34,742 bases of DNA, taken from Campylobacterota bacterium (GTDB taxonomy: Bacteria; Campylobacterota; Campylobacteria; Campylobacterales; Sulfurospirillaceae). This document shows, piece after piece, positions 19,098-27,766 of the stretch; the first letter of the stretch is position 1; each line of letters opens with the position of its first letter. The stretch lies in contig JAADIZ010000013.1 in the NCBI GenBank assembly GCA_013151055.1, forward strand, positions 1 to 34,742. The letters run 5' to 3'. The notes below the pieces were generated by a model that did no database searches, was not told where the DNA came from, and saw only the letters and a list, made by a program, of their open reading frames with translations. The translations under genes and the position numbers were made by a program.

Positions 19098-20015
19098 ATG
19101 TATGCAAATAATGTAAGAGAATTAGTGGGAAATACTCCGCTAGTTAAACTAAATAAAATATCAAATGAAACAAATTCGACAATTCTTGGAAAATGTGAAT
19201 TTTTAAACCCTTCACATTCCGTCAAAGATAGAATTGCTTTAAACATGATCGACAATGCTTTTAAAGACAATGAGATAAATAAAGAAACCACTATAATCGA
19301 GCCCACAAGTGGAAACACTGGAATTGGACTTGCCATGGTGTGTGCTAGTTATGGTCTGAAACTCACACTGACAATGCCTAGTTCCATGAGTATGGAGCGA
19401 AGAAAGCTTCTTGGTGGATTTGGTGCAAAGCTTGTTCTAACTGATGCAAAATTTGGTATGACTGGGGCTATAGAAAAGGCAAATGAATTGGCTAGTGAAA
19501 TAGAAAATTCATTTATACCGCAACAGTTTAATAATCCAAACAATCCAAAAATACACGAGCTGACAACTGCAAAAGAGATATGGAACGATACAAAAGGACA
19601 AGTAGATATTTTTATAGCTGCAGTTGGTACTGGAGGAACACTCAGTGGAGCAGGAAAAGCACTTAAAGAAAAAAATCCTAATATAAAAATTTATGCAGTG
19701 GAGCCTGATCTTTCTCCTGTGCTTTCAGGTGGAAAACCAGGGCCTCATAAGATTCAAGGTATAGGAGCTGGTTTTATACCAAAAGTGCTAGATACAAATA
19801 TATATGATGAAGTTATACAAGTAAGCTATGAAAATGCTCTTATTACAACTAGAGAACTGGCTAGAACAGAAGGTTTATTGGTAGGATTAAGTTCTGGAGC
19901 AAATGCTTTTGTGTCTAAACAAATTGCATCAAAACCAGAAAACAAAAACAAAACAATCGTCACAATTTTATGCGACACAGGAGAAAGGTACCTAAGTTCT
20001 GGAATATATGAATAG
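19098..20015 (+). CDS. cysK: Cysteine synthase A (O-acetylserine sulfhydrylase)
   Basis: 'LVGNTPLVKLNKI', 'NPSHSVKDRIALNMI', 'EPTSGNTGIGLA', 'GTGGTLSGAGKALKE', 'GLSSGANAF'. Confidence 0.97.
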   Translation: MYANNVRELVGNTPLVKLNKISNETNSTILGKCEFLNPSHSVKDRIALNMIDNAFKDNEINKETTIIEPTSGNTGIGLAMVCASYGLKLTLTMPSSMSMERRKLLGGFGAKLVLTDAKFGMTGAIEKANELASEIENSFIPQQFNNPNNPKIHELTTAKEIWNDTKGQVDIFIAAVGTGGTLSGAGKALKEKNPNIKIYAVEPDLSPVLSGGKPGPHKIQGIGAGFIPKVLDTNIYDEVIQVSYENALITTRELARTEGLLVGLSSGANAFVSKQIASKPENKNKTIVTILCDTGERYLSSGIYE

Positions 20016-20022
20016 AGATGGT

Positions 20023-20049
20023 ATGCCCCATATAAAAAATATGGGGCAT
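20023..20049. terminator. GC-containing hairpin between convergent cysK and hspR
   Basis: ATGCCCCATAT-aaaaa-ATATGGGGCAT, 11-bp perfect stem between convergent gene ends; no clear U-tract. Confidence 0.6.
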
Positions 20050-20083
20050 TATGGATAAAAGCAATAAAAGAGCTTATTTTAAA

Positions 20084-20455
20084 TCACTCACCAAAAAGTA
20101 TGATTTCATAGCTTTCTCTTTTTACTAGAGGATTATTTACTGTGTTTAGATTATTTTTATTTGTATTTGCCAAATGCTGTTTTAGTTCATCTATAATTTC
20201 TTCATAATTTTCTATTTTATTTTTGAGCTGAATTATGATATCAACTCCAGCAAGATTTACACCCAAATCTCTGGTAAGTCGCTGTATCATTTTAATTTTA
20301 TCTATATCTTTTTGAGAATACAACCTCATTTTTCCATCAGTTCTTGATGGACAAATAAGCCCTTCTCTCTCATACTGCCTTAGCGTTTGTGGATGAATTG
20401 TCAAAACTTTTGCTACTACGCTTATCAAATATACTGGCTCTTCATATCCATGCAT
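20084..20455 (-). CDS. hspR: MerR-type heat shock regulator HspR
   Basis: 'YLISVVAKVLTIHPQTLRQYEREGLICPSRTDGKMRLYSQKDIDKI', adjacent to and downstream of cbpA. Confidence 0.93.
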   Translation of the reverse strand: MHGYEEPVYLISVVAKVLTIHPQTLRQYEREGLICPSRTDGKMRLYSQKDIDKIKMIQRLTRDLGVNLAGVDIIIQLKNKIENYEEIIDELKQHLANTNKNNLNTVNNPLVKRESYEIILFGE

Positions 20456-20469
20456 TTCAAATATCCTTA

Positions 20470-21348
20470 TTATTCTGGTAACTTATCTTTCATTGCTGTC
20501 CTTAAATCATCATCTAAATCTTTCACATTTGGAAGTACAATAATTGCCTTTAGATATAGATCGCCTTTTATCTTGGATTTTCTATTCATCACTCCATATC
20601 CCTTAACACGGAATTTTTGAGCATTTTTTGTATTTTCTTTGACTTTCAGTGTCACTTCTTTGTATGGTGTTTGCACACTAACTTTACCGCCAAAAAGTGC
20701 AGTTTTAAGTGGAATATCAAAGTTTTTAGTCAAATCATCCTCGTCTCTTTCATATTCAAGACTACTTGAAACTTCCACGCTTAAGAAAAGATCTCCTTTT
20801 TGACCTTGATAAGATTTACCTTTACCCTTAAGTCTCATCTTTTCACCATTTTTTATACCAGCAGGTATCTTTATATCAAAATTTTCTCCGCCATATGAAA
20901 TCGAATGTTTACCACCTAAAATTGCGACATTAAACGGTACTGTAATTCTTGCCTCAACATCCAAATCTGGAGCTTGAAAACCTCCAAAATTACTTCCACT
21001 AAAGCCACCACTACTAAAGCTACCAAAACCTGAACGACCGCCACCCATGCCACCACCAAACATGCTTCTAAGTATCTCATCTAAATCGGCTCCACCTTGA
21101 GCAGAAGCAAAATCATGGAAATTTTGACCACCAAACATGCTATCTCCATGCTGATCATATTGTCTTCTTTTTGTATCATCTTTTAGAATTTCATAAGCTG
21201 CATTTATCTCTTTAAATTTTTCCTCTGCATCTTTCTCTTTGTTTATATCTGGGTGATACTTTCTAGCTAGTCTTCGGTATGCTTTTTTTATCTCATCTGC
21301 GGATGCACTTTGAGAAACACCCAATGTATCGTATAAACTTGCACTCAT
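20470..21348 (-). CDS. cbpA: DnaJ-class co-chaperone CbpA
   Basis: J domain 'LYDTLGVSQSASADEIKKAYRRLARKYHPDINKEKDAEEKFKEINAAYEIL', Gly-rich region, and DnaJ C-terminal domains without a Zn finger. Confidence 0.95.
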   Translation of the reverse strand: MSASLYDTLGVSQSASADEIKKAYRRLARKYHPDINKEKDAEEKFKEINAAYEILKDDTKRRQYDQHGDSMFGGQNFHDFASAQGGADLDEILRSMFGGGMGGGRSGFGSFSSGGFSGSNFGGFQAPDLDVEARITVPFNVAILGGKHSISYGGENFDIKIPAGIKNGEKMRLKGKGKSYQGQKGDLFLSVEVSSSLEYERDEDDLTKNFDIPLKTALFGGKVSVQTPYKEVTLKVKENTKNAQKFRVKGYGVMNRKSKIKGDLYLKAIIVLPNVKDLDDDLRTAMKDKLPE

Positions 21349-21380
21349 TCTTGCTTACCTTTTATATTAATTTGATAGGC

Positions 21381-21415
21381 ATTATACCATAAAACTTTAG
21401 TCTATGTCAATCAAG
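21381..21415 (-). promoter_or_regulatory. cbpA-hspR promoter (TTGACA-18-TATAAT) with overlapping HAIR-like HspR element
   Basis: Minus strand: CTTGATT-N7-ACTAAAG (21395-21415) against the HAIR consensus CTTGAGT-N7-ACTCAAG, one mismatch per half; -35 at 21405-21410, -10 at 21381-21386. Confidence 0.75.
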
Positions 21416-21507
21416 GTTGAACTTTTTAAATCACTTAAATCTATATTTAAAATCAAAAATTCATACTTAAAGTTATATTTTTATTTATTAACTACTTTTT
21501 TTAAGGC

Positions 21508-22401
21508 TTATTGAATTATTGCACCCTTATGCATAACAACTTTGGATGCAAGTTTATTTGCTTTCTGAATAGACTCTTTAATACTTAATTTAATCAGTCT
21601 AGAAGCAAGATACGCCCCATTAAAAGCATCTCCAGCAGAGGTTGAATCTATAATCTTGGATATTTTTTTCACTTCAACACTACCTACTTCATTATTATAA
21701 AAATAAATAACATTTTCTTTTCCACATTTTATGACCACTTCACCACAATTTGCTTTTAGTGCCCTTTGAATAATATCGTTTATACTGGAATTTACAAATA
21801 AGTTTTTTTCATCATCAATTGATGGCAAAAATATATCACAATTTTTCAAAGCTTCATTATGCTGTTTTTTCGCATCTTCTTCATTGTTATATAGTTTTAA
21901 TCTGTAATTTGAATCAAATGCTATTTTTACACCTCTTTTTCTTGCTAGTTTGATAAAACTAAATAAATTTTTTCTGCCTTGTTTGCTCATTATAGCTAGA
22001 GTTATAGCAGAAAAATATATCAAATCATATTTTAGCAATTGAACTATATTTTGCTTAAAATTTTCCGTTAAAAATAATTCTTTTGCAGCTGAGTTATCTC
22101 TCCAATAGCTGAAACTTCTTTCTCCATTTTTGGTATGAATCATATAAATGCCAGGAAATCTATGTTTTAACCTATCAATATAAGTTGTATAAATCTCTTC
22201 TTTATGAAAAAATTCAATCATTTCAGAAGATAATTTATCATCACCCAAAACAGTTATATACTCAATATGTGCCCCCGGCAATGATCTTTTAAAATAAACG
22301 GCACAATTAAAAGTATCTCCACTAAAAGTTTGCTTATATAGACTCTTTTCTGTCTCATGAAGCTCTAGCATACACTCACCAATAATGGCAATCTTATACA
22401 T
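21508..22401 (-). CDS. kdgK: PfkB-family sugar kinase, 2-keto-3-deoxygluconate kinase type
   Basis: 'IGECMLEL...FSGDTFNCAVYFKR...YWRDNSAAKELF...DSNYRLKLY...STSAGDAFNGAYLASRL'. Confidence 0.88.
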   Translation of the reverse strand: MYKIAIIGECMLELHETEKSLYKQTFSGDTFNCAVYFKRSLPGAHIEYITVLGDDKLSSEMIEFFHKEEIYTTYIDRLKHRFPGIYMIHTKNGERSFSYWRDNSAAKELFLTENFKQNIVQLLKYDLIYFSAITLAIMSKQGRKNLFSFIKLARKRGVKIAFDSNYRLKLYNNEEDAKKQHNEALKNCDIFLPSIDDEKNLFVNSSINDIIQRALKANCGEVVIKCGKENVIYFYNNEVGSVEVKKISKIIDSTSAGDAFNGAYLASRLIKLSIKESIQKANKLASKVVMHKGAIIQ

Positions 22402-23467
22402 TTTTTGCTTTCTTTATCGCTTCATTTATACCATTGAAATAAGCTATGCCGAGAGCTCTATCATAAAGTCCATATCCAGGCATACCAACTTCTCCCCATA
22501 TCATCCTTCCATGATCTGGTCTTATGCATCCTTTAAATCCAATATCATCGTATGCTTTCATTATCTCGTATATATCTAAATTTCCTTCATCTGAAAGGTG
22601 TGCAGTTTCATAAAAACTATAAGTATTGGTAGATTTTATATTTCTTACATGAGCAAAATGAATTTTATTTTGTGCACCAAAATATCTGATTAAATCTGGT
22701 ATGTCATTATCTTTTCTTGGACCTAAGGAGCCAGAACAAAGTGTTATGCCATTTCTTGGACTATCCACTAAATCAACGAGCCTTTGTAAGTTTTCTTTGC
22801 ATGTAATAATTCTAGGAAGCCCAAAAATACTCCAAGGTGGATCATCAGGATGTATAGCCATGTTGATATCACACTCTTGTGCTACTGGTATAATTTCTTG
22901 TAAAAAATATTTCAAATTACTCCATAAATTTTCTTCGTTTATATTTTTGTATTTTTGAAATAATTCCTCTATTTCATTTAGCCTATCAAGCTCCCAACCA
23001 GGTAGTACAACATCAGCTGAACCATTTTTTACAATATCAAACAAATCATTTGGCTCTAAATCCTTAAGCATATCATAGTCAAAAGATAATACAGTAGATT
23101 TATCACTAAGAGGTTTTGCCAAATTCGTTCTAGTCCAATCAAATATAGGCATAAAATTATAACAAACTGTTTTTATTCCTATGTTTGATAGATTTTTTAA
23201 AGTTTGTTTATAATTTTCTATATATTTATCTCTTGATTTTTCGCCAAGCTTTATGCTTTCATGCACATTTACGCTCTCTATAACTTCAAAATTGAGACTA
23301 TATGAATTAATACAATCCTTTAATTTTATTAGTTCGCTAATCGGCCAAACTTCTCCAACAGGTATATCTATCAGTGAAGCAACAACACCATCAATTCCTG
23401 GTATTTGTGCGATATATCTTAAAGGTATCTTATCATCTTTTCCATACCATCTAAATGTCATTTTCAT
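22394..23467 (-). CDS. uxuA: Mannonate dehydratase
   Basis: 'MTFRWYGKDDKIPLRYIAQIPGIDGVVASL', 'VCYNFMPIFDWTRTNLA', 'MAIHPDDPPWSIFGLPRI', 'LCSGSLGPRKDNDIP', 'IHFAHVRNI', 'RPDHGRMIWGE'. Confidence 0.96.
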   Translation of the reverse strand: MKMTFRWYGKDDKIPLRYIAQIPGIDGVVASLIDIPVGEVWPISELIKLKDCINSYSLNFEVIESVNVHESIKLGEKSRDKYIENYKQTLKNLSNIGIKTVCYNFMPIFDWTRTNLAKPLSDKSTVLSFDYDMLKDLEPNDLFDIVKNGSADVVLPGWELDRLNEIEELFQKYKNINEENLWSNLKYFLQEIIPVAQECDINMAIHPDDPPWSIFGLPRIITCKENLQRLVDLVDSPRNGITLCSGSLGPRKDNDIPDLIRYFGAQNKIHFAHVRNIKSTNTYSFYETAHLSDEGNLDIYEIMKAYDDIGFKGCIRPDHGRMIWGEVGMPGYGLYDRALGIAYFNGINEAIKKAKNV

Positions 23468-23552
23468 ATAAAATTCCTAACTTTCTTTCTTTGCACGCTA
23501 TAATTAGTATAGTATGTTATGTCCGTAAAAATCTATTAAGGTCAAGACTACT

Positions 23553-24533
23553 CTAATAATTTATTTTATAGTCCATTATCTCTCGTATCAGGCCTTTTGT
23601 ACCAACAAACTTGCTTTTCAATATACTCACGCTTCTCTCTCCCATATGCTCAACAGGATGCTCCACATAAGAAATATCAAAGTTATCTATACTGCTTGCA
23701 TCTAATTTATTAAAACTAAATATCTTGATATCTTTACCGAGGATTAGTTTTTTTTCTTGTACAGCTTGAATGCAGCCCATTGAAATTTGATTTGCACATG
23801 CAAAGATAACTTCTGGAATATCATTAGATGATAAAATTTTTCTTACTATTTCTAAACTATTTTGAGCAGAATAATCTCCATTAAAAATGTATTTTTCATT
23901 TACTGGCATATCATTATCAATCAACGCTTCTTTATAACCACTAATTCTTTGAATGCTGTTTAGATTATCACTCCGTCCACTTATAATTGCTATTTTTACA
24001 AATCCTTTTTTGATGAGCATGGTGATTGAATCATATACAGCATTTGCACTAGACAAGAACACTCCCGAATAATCATTGTCTTTCAAATCCCTATCAACTA
24101 GAACAAAAGGTATCTTGTACCTATTTAATTTATTAATACCCTTTAAAGTATCTTTACTTTCATTTTTTGTTCTTATTAAAATTACACCCCTTGCTTTTCT
24201 TTTTATTAGTCTAGTTATTGCATTATACTCTTCTATATTATCATCATGCGTCAAATATAAACTAATGGGGAAGTCCAGTTCTTGTGCTTTTTTTGTAATT
24301 CCTTCTAAAATTCTGGCGAAATAACTATTTTTCACATCAGGAATAATAACTCCAACCTCATCACTACTATTTTCTATGTTAAATTGATAATTATATTTTT
24401 GATAATCGAATTCTCTTATAATTTTTAAAACTTTTTTTCTTGTATTTTCTTTCACCAATTTAGGACTGTTCATAACTCTAGATACCGTAGCAATAGATAC
24501 ATTTGCTTTTTCAGCAATAGTTCGTATGCCCAT
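23553..24533 (-). CDS. LacI family transcriptional regulator
   Basis: 'TIAEKANVSIATVSRVMNSPKLVKENTRKKVLKII' HTH followed by a periplasmic-binding-like domain; ATG at 24533 has an RBS (GGAGAGATA); the listed ORF extends to 24557. Confidence 0.93.
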   Translation of the reverse strand: MGIRTIAEKANVSIATVSRVMNSPKLVKENTRKKVLKIIREFDYQKYNYQFNIENSSDEVGVIIPDVKNSYFARILEGITKKAQELDFPISLYLTHDDNIEEYNAITRLIKRKARGVILIRTKNESKDTLKGINKLNRYKIPFVLVDRDLKDNDYSGVFLSSANAVYDSITMLIKKGFVKIAIISGRSDNLNSIQRISGYKEALIDNDMPVNEKYIFNGDYSAQNSLEIVRKILSSNDIPEVIFACANQISMGCIQAVQEKKLILGKDIKIFSFNKLDASSIDNFDISYVEHPVEHMGERSVSILKSKFVGTKGLIREIMDYKINY

Positions 24534-24564
24534 TATCTCTCCTTTCTTTGTTTTCATTAAAAAA

Positions 24565-24579
24565 TGTAAAACTTTTTCA
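24565..24579. promoter_or_regulatory. Candidate LacI-family operator O1
   Basis: TGTAAAA-C-TTTTTCA, near-palindrome, 13/15 identical to O2. Confidence 0.5.
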
Positions 24580-24712
24580 TTATGAATTCTATCATATTTT
24601 ATCTAAGAAGTGAAATAAAGTAACAATGACCTTATAATTTGCGTGCTGTATCAGAAAATTAAGAACTAATTAATTAAAATAATGTAAGAATTGTGTAATG
24701 TAAAAAATTTAC

Positions 24713-24727
24713 TGTAACACTTTTACA
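24713..24727. promoter_or_regulatory. Candidate LacI-family operator O2
   Basis: TGTAACA-C-TTTTACA, near-palindrome, 13/15 identical to O1. Confidence 0.5.
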
Positions 24728-24748
24728 TAAAAATACAAAGGAGAAAAG

Positions 24749-25993
24749 ATGACAAAATTCAGGAGAATAGCGGGTGCCTTACTTTTATTAGGTTCATTAT
24801 CGTTATTTGGTACAGAAGTTGAAGTCCTACATTGGTGGACTAGTGGTGGTGAAGCTAAAGCTGTTAGTGAATTAAAAAATGAATTAAATGCAAATGGCTA
24901 TACATGGAAAGATTTTGCAGTAGCTGGTGGCAATGGTTCAAATGCCATGACAGCATTAAAAAGTAGAGTAATGGCAGGAAATCCTCCAGCTGCAGCTCAA
25001 GTTAAAGGTCCAAGCATACAACAATGGGCAGAACTAGGAGTATTGGCTAATCTTGATGATGTTGCAAAAGCAAATAACTGGGACAAGCTATTGCCTAAGC
25101 AATTTCAAAAAATTTTTAAATATAAGGGTCATTATGTAGCAGTCCCTGTTAATGTACACAAAATAAATTGGATGTGGGTCAACCCTGCAGTATTTAGAAA
25201 AGCTGGGGCACAAATCCCAACTACATGGGCTGAATTTAAAGTTGCAGCTGATAAAATTAAAAAAGCTGGATTTATTCCTGTTGCCCAAGGTGGACAACCA
25301 TGGCAAGAAGCAACAATATTTGAAAGTATTGTTTTAGGAATTGGTGGACCGACATTTTATCAAAAAGCTATGGTAGATTTGGATGCAAAAGCACTAGGTT
25401 CAGACACAATGAAAAAATCATTTGATACTTTAAGAATGATAAAATCATATACAGATAAAAATGCCCCTGGACGAGATTGGAATTTAGCAACGGCTATGGT
25501 ATATAAAGGTAAAGCTGCGATGCAATTCATGGGTGATTGGGCAAAAGGTGAATTTTCAGTAGCTGGAAAACATGTTGGTACTGACTATCTAGCAGTTGAT
25601 GTTCCTCAAACTAGTGGTTCATATCTATTTAATATAGATAGTTTTATCATGTTTAAACAAAAAGATGCAGATAAAACTAAAGGACAAAAAGAGTTAGCTA
25701 AACTTATTTTAAAAAATAAATTTCAAACAATTTTTAATGTTCTAAAAGGTTCAGTTCCAGTAATCCAAGGTGTTCCAAGAGCTCCTTTTGATGATATAGC
25801 GTTAAGATCTATGGATGAAATTAATGCAGCAGCTTATACTCATTCGTTATTGCCTAGTTTAGCTCATCAAATGGCTGTTACTGATGCTATAAGAGGTGCA
25901 GTATTTGATGTTATAACAAAATTCTGGAATTCTGATGAGAGTTCAAGCGATGCTACAAAAGCACTGGTTAATGCTGTACAAAACGAGAAGTAG
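24749..25993 (+). CDS. Sugar ABC transporter substrate-binding protein (glucose/mannose GtsA-like)
   Basis: Signal peptide, then 'EVEVLHWWTSGGEAKAVSELKNEL...VAGGNGSNAMTALKSRVMAGNPPAAAQVKGPSIQQWAELGVLANLDDVA', typical of the GtsA-type glucose-binding proteins. Confidence 0.9.
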   Translation: MTKFRRIAGALLLLGSLSLFGTEVEVLHWWTSGGEAKAVSELKNELNANGYTWKDFAVAGGNGSNAMTALKSRVMAGNPPAAAQVKGPSIQQWAELGVLANLDDVAKANNWDKLLPKQFQKIFKYKGHYVAVPVNVHKINWMWVNPAVFRKAGAQIPTTWAEFKVAADKIKKAGFIPVAQGGQPWQEATIFESIVLGIGGPTFYQKAMVDLDAKALGSDTMKKSFDTLRMIKSYTDKNAPGRDWNLATAMVYKGKAAMQFMGDWAKGEFSVAGKHVGTDYLAVDVPQTSGSYLFNIDSFIMFKQKDADKTKGQKELAKLILKNKFQTIFNVLKGSVPVIQGVPRAPFDDIALRSMDEINAAAYTHSLLPSLAHQMAVTDAIRGAVFDVITKFWNSDESSSDATKALVNAVQNEK

Positions 25994-26005
25994 TAGGTAA
26001 AAAGC

Positions 26006-26884
26006 ATGATGAAAAGCAAACTAAAATATTTAGAGAACTCTATCCCTAAATTTGTAGTTACACCTACTTTTCTAATTATGATCATATTTGTATATGGGTT
26101 CATAATGTGGAACTTTGTTTTATCTTTAACAAATTCCAAATTATTGCCCATGTACAATTTTGTAGGTTTTAAGCAATATATTGAACTTTTTGGTAGTTCC
26201 AAATGGTGGTTAGCACTTGAAAATTTGTTTATTTTTTCATCATTGTTTATAGCTTCTTGTATAGCAATTGGATTGTTATTAGCAATTTTTATTGATCAAA
26301 AAATTAGATTTGAGGGCGTATTTCGTACAATTTATCTATATCCAATGGCTTTATCTTTTATAGCCACTGGTACCATCTGGCAATGGATGCTAAATCCTGG
26401 GCTTGGATTACAAAAATTTGTTGTAGAAATGGGATTTAAGAATTTTACATTCGATTGGCTAGTCGATACTAAAATGGCTATTTACACAATAGTAATAGCA
26501 GCTGTTTGGCAATCAACTGGATTTGTTATGATTTTGCTTCTAGCGGGATTAAGAGGAATAAATGGTGAAGTGATAAATGCTGCAAAAATTGATGGTGCCT
26601 CTATGCCAAAAATTTATTGGAAAATTATAATCCCACAGTTAAGACCTGTATTTTTTTCTTCAATAATTATTTTACTTCATATTGCTATAAAAACCTTCGA
26701 CCTTGTTGTCGTAATGACTAAAGGTGGACCTGGATATTCGACAATATTACCTTCAATATTTATGTACCAATACTCTTTTTCAAGAAATAAACTTGCATAT
26801 GGTGCATCAAGTGCAATGATAATGTTACTTTTTGTAATGATATTTGTTGTTCCCTACTTATACAATGAACTAAGGAAAAGATAA
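26006..26884 (+). CDS. Sugar ABC transporter permease (MalF/GtsB-like)
   Basis: Six hydrophobic segments with EAA loop 'EVINAAKIDGASMPKIYWKIIIPQLRP'. Confidence 0.92.
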   Translation: MMKSKLKYLENSIPKFVVTPTFLIMIIFVYGFIMWNFVLSLTNSKLLPMYNFVGFKQYIELFGSSKWWLALENLFIFSSLFIASCIAIGLLLAIFIDQKIRFEGVFRTIYLYPMALSFIATGTIWQWMLNPGLGLQKFVVEMGFKNFTFDWLVDTKMAIYTIVIAAVWQSTGFVMILLLAGLRGINGEVINAAKIDGASMPKIYWKIIIPQLRPVFFSSIIILLHIAIKTFDLVVVMTKGGPGYSTILPSIFMYQYSFSRNKLAYGASSAMIMLLFVMIFVVPYLYNELRKR

Positions 26885-27756
26885 TGGATGTAATTATAAA
26901 AGAAAAAAATTCAAATAAAATTTCAAGGATTTTAATTTACCTCGTGCTAAGTATTTTTGCCATATATTTTTTATTGCCTGTTTTTGTCATGATAATCACA
27001 TCTTTAAAAGATATAAACGAAATAAAAAACGGGAATATTCTCTCTATGCCTCAACATTTTACTATTCAACCCTGGATTGATGCATGGCAAAATGCAAGAA
27101 TTGGAGCGTCTGCTCACGGTATTAAACCGTATTTTATAAACTCTATTATGATTACTGTGCCTGCTGTGCTTATTTCTTCTATTATTGGTTCTTTTAATGG
27201 TTATGTATTTGCAAAATGGAAATTTAAAGGTAGTGATCTATTTTTTGCATTTTTATTGTTTGGATGTTTTATTCCTTTTCAAGTTATCTTGCTACCAATG
27301 TCACAAACATTGGGTAAATTAGGTTTATCACAAAGTGTTTTTGGACTTATATTTGTTCACATTGTATATGGTATTTCATTTACATCTTTGTTTTTTAGAA
27401 ATTTTTATGTTTCAATTCCTACTGAACTGATAAATGCAGCTAAAATTGATGGTGCAGGTTTTTTTAGAATATTTTTCAAAATTTTATTGCCTGTTAGTTT
27501 GCCTATTTTTATGGTTTGTATTATTTGGCAAATGACACAAATATGGAATGACTTTTTATTTGGCGTAACATTTTCAGATGTTAGCACTCAACCAGTAACA
27601 GTTGCTTTAAACAATCTTGTAAATTCAACATCATCAGTAAAAAGATATAACATAGATATGGCTGCGGCACTTATAGCTGTTGCCCCAACACTTATAGCAT
27701 ATATAGTTTCAGGAAAATATTTTGTAAAAGGCCTTATGGCTGGTGCAGTAAAATAA
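26884..27756 (+). CDS. Sugar ABC transporter permease (MalG/GtsC-like)
   Basis: EAA loop 'ELINAAKIDGAGFFRIFFKILLPVSLP'; overlaps the preceding ORF by 1 nt. Confidence 0.92.
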   Translation: MDVIIKEKNSNKISRILIYLVLSIFAIYFLLPVFVMIITSLKDINEIKNGNILSMPQHFTIQPWIDAWQNARIGASAHGIKPYFINSIMITVPAVLISSIIGSFNGYVFAKWKFKGSDLFFAFLLFGCFIPFQVILLPMSQTLGKLGLSQSVFGLIFVHIVYGISFTSLFFRNFYVSIPTELINAAKIDGAGFFRIFFKILLPVSLPIFMVCIIWQMTQIWNDFLFGVTFSDVSTQPVTVALNNLVNSTSSVKRYNIDMAAALIAVAPTLIAYIVSGKYFVKGLMAGAVK

Positions 27757-27766
27757 AAGAGGAAAA

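Noticed and set aside
20023-20049. Hairpin ATGCCCCATAT/ATATGGGGCAT as a regulatory element
   Set aside because: It lies between convergent gene ends and is best explained as a bidirectional terminator-like stem, although it lacks a strong U-tract.
21508-24533. Canonical hexuronate (glucuronate/galacturonate) degradation operon based on uxuA-kdgK
   Set aside because: No uronate isomerase (uxaC), classic uxuB or uronate transporter is seen in the window, and the importer resembles glucose/mannose systems; the genes could still be elsewhere, so this is only not supported here.
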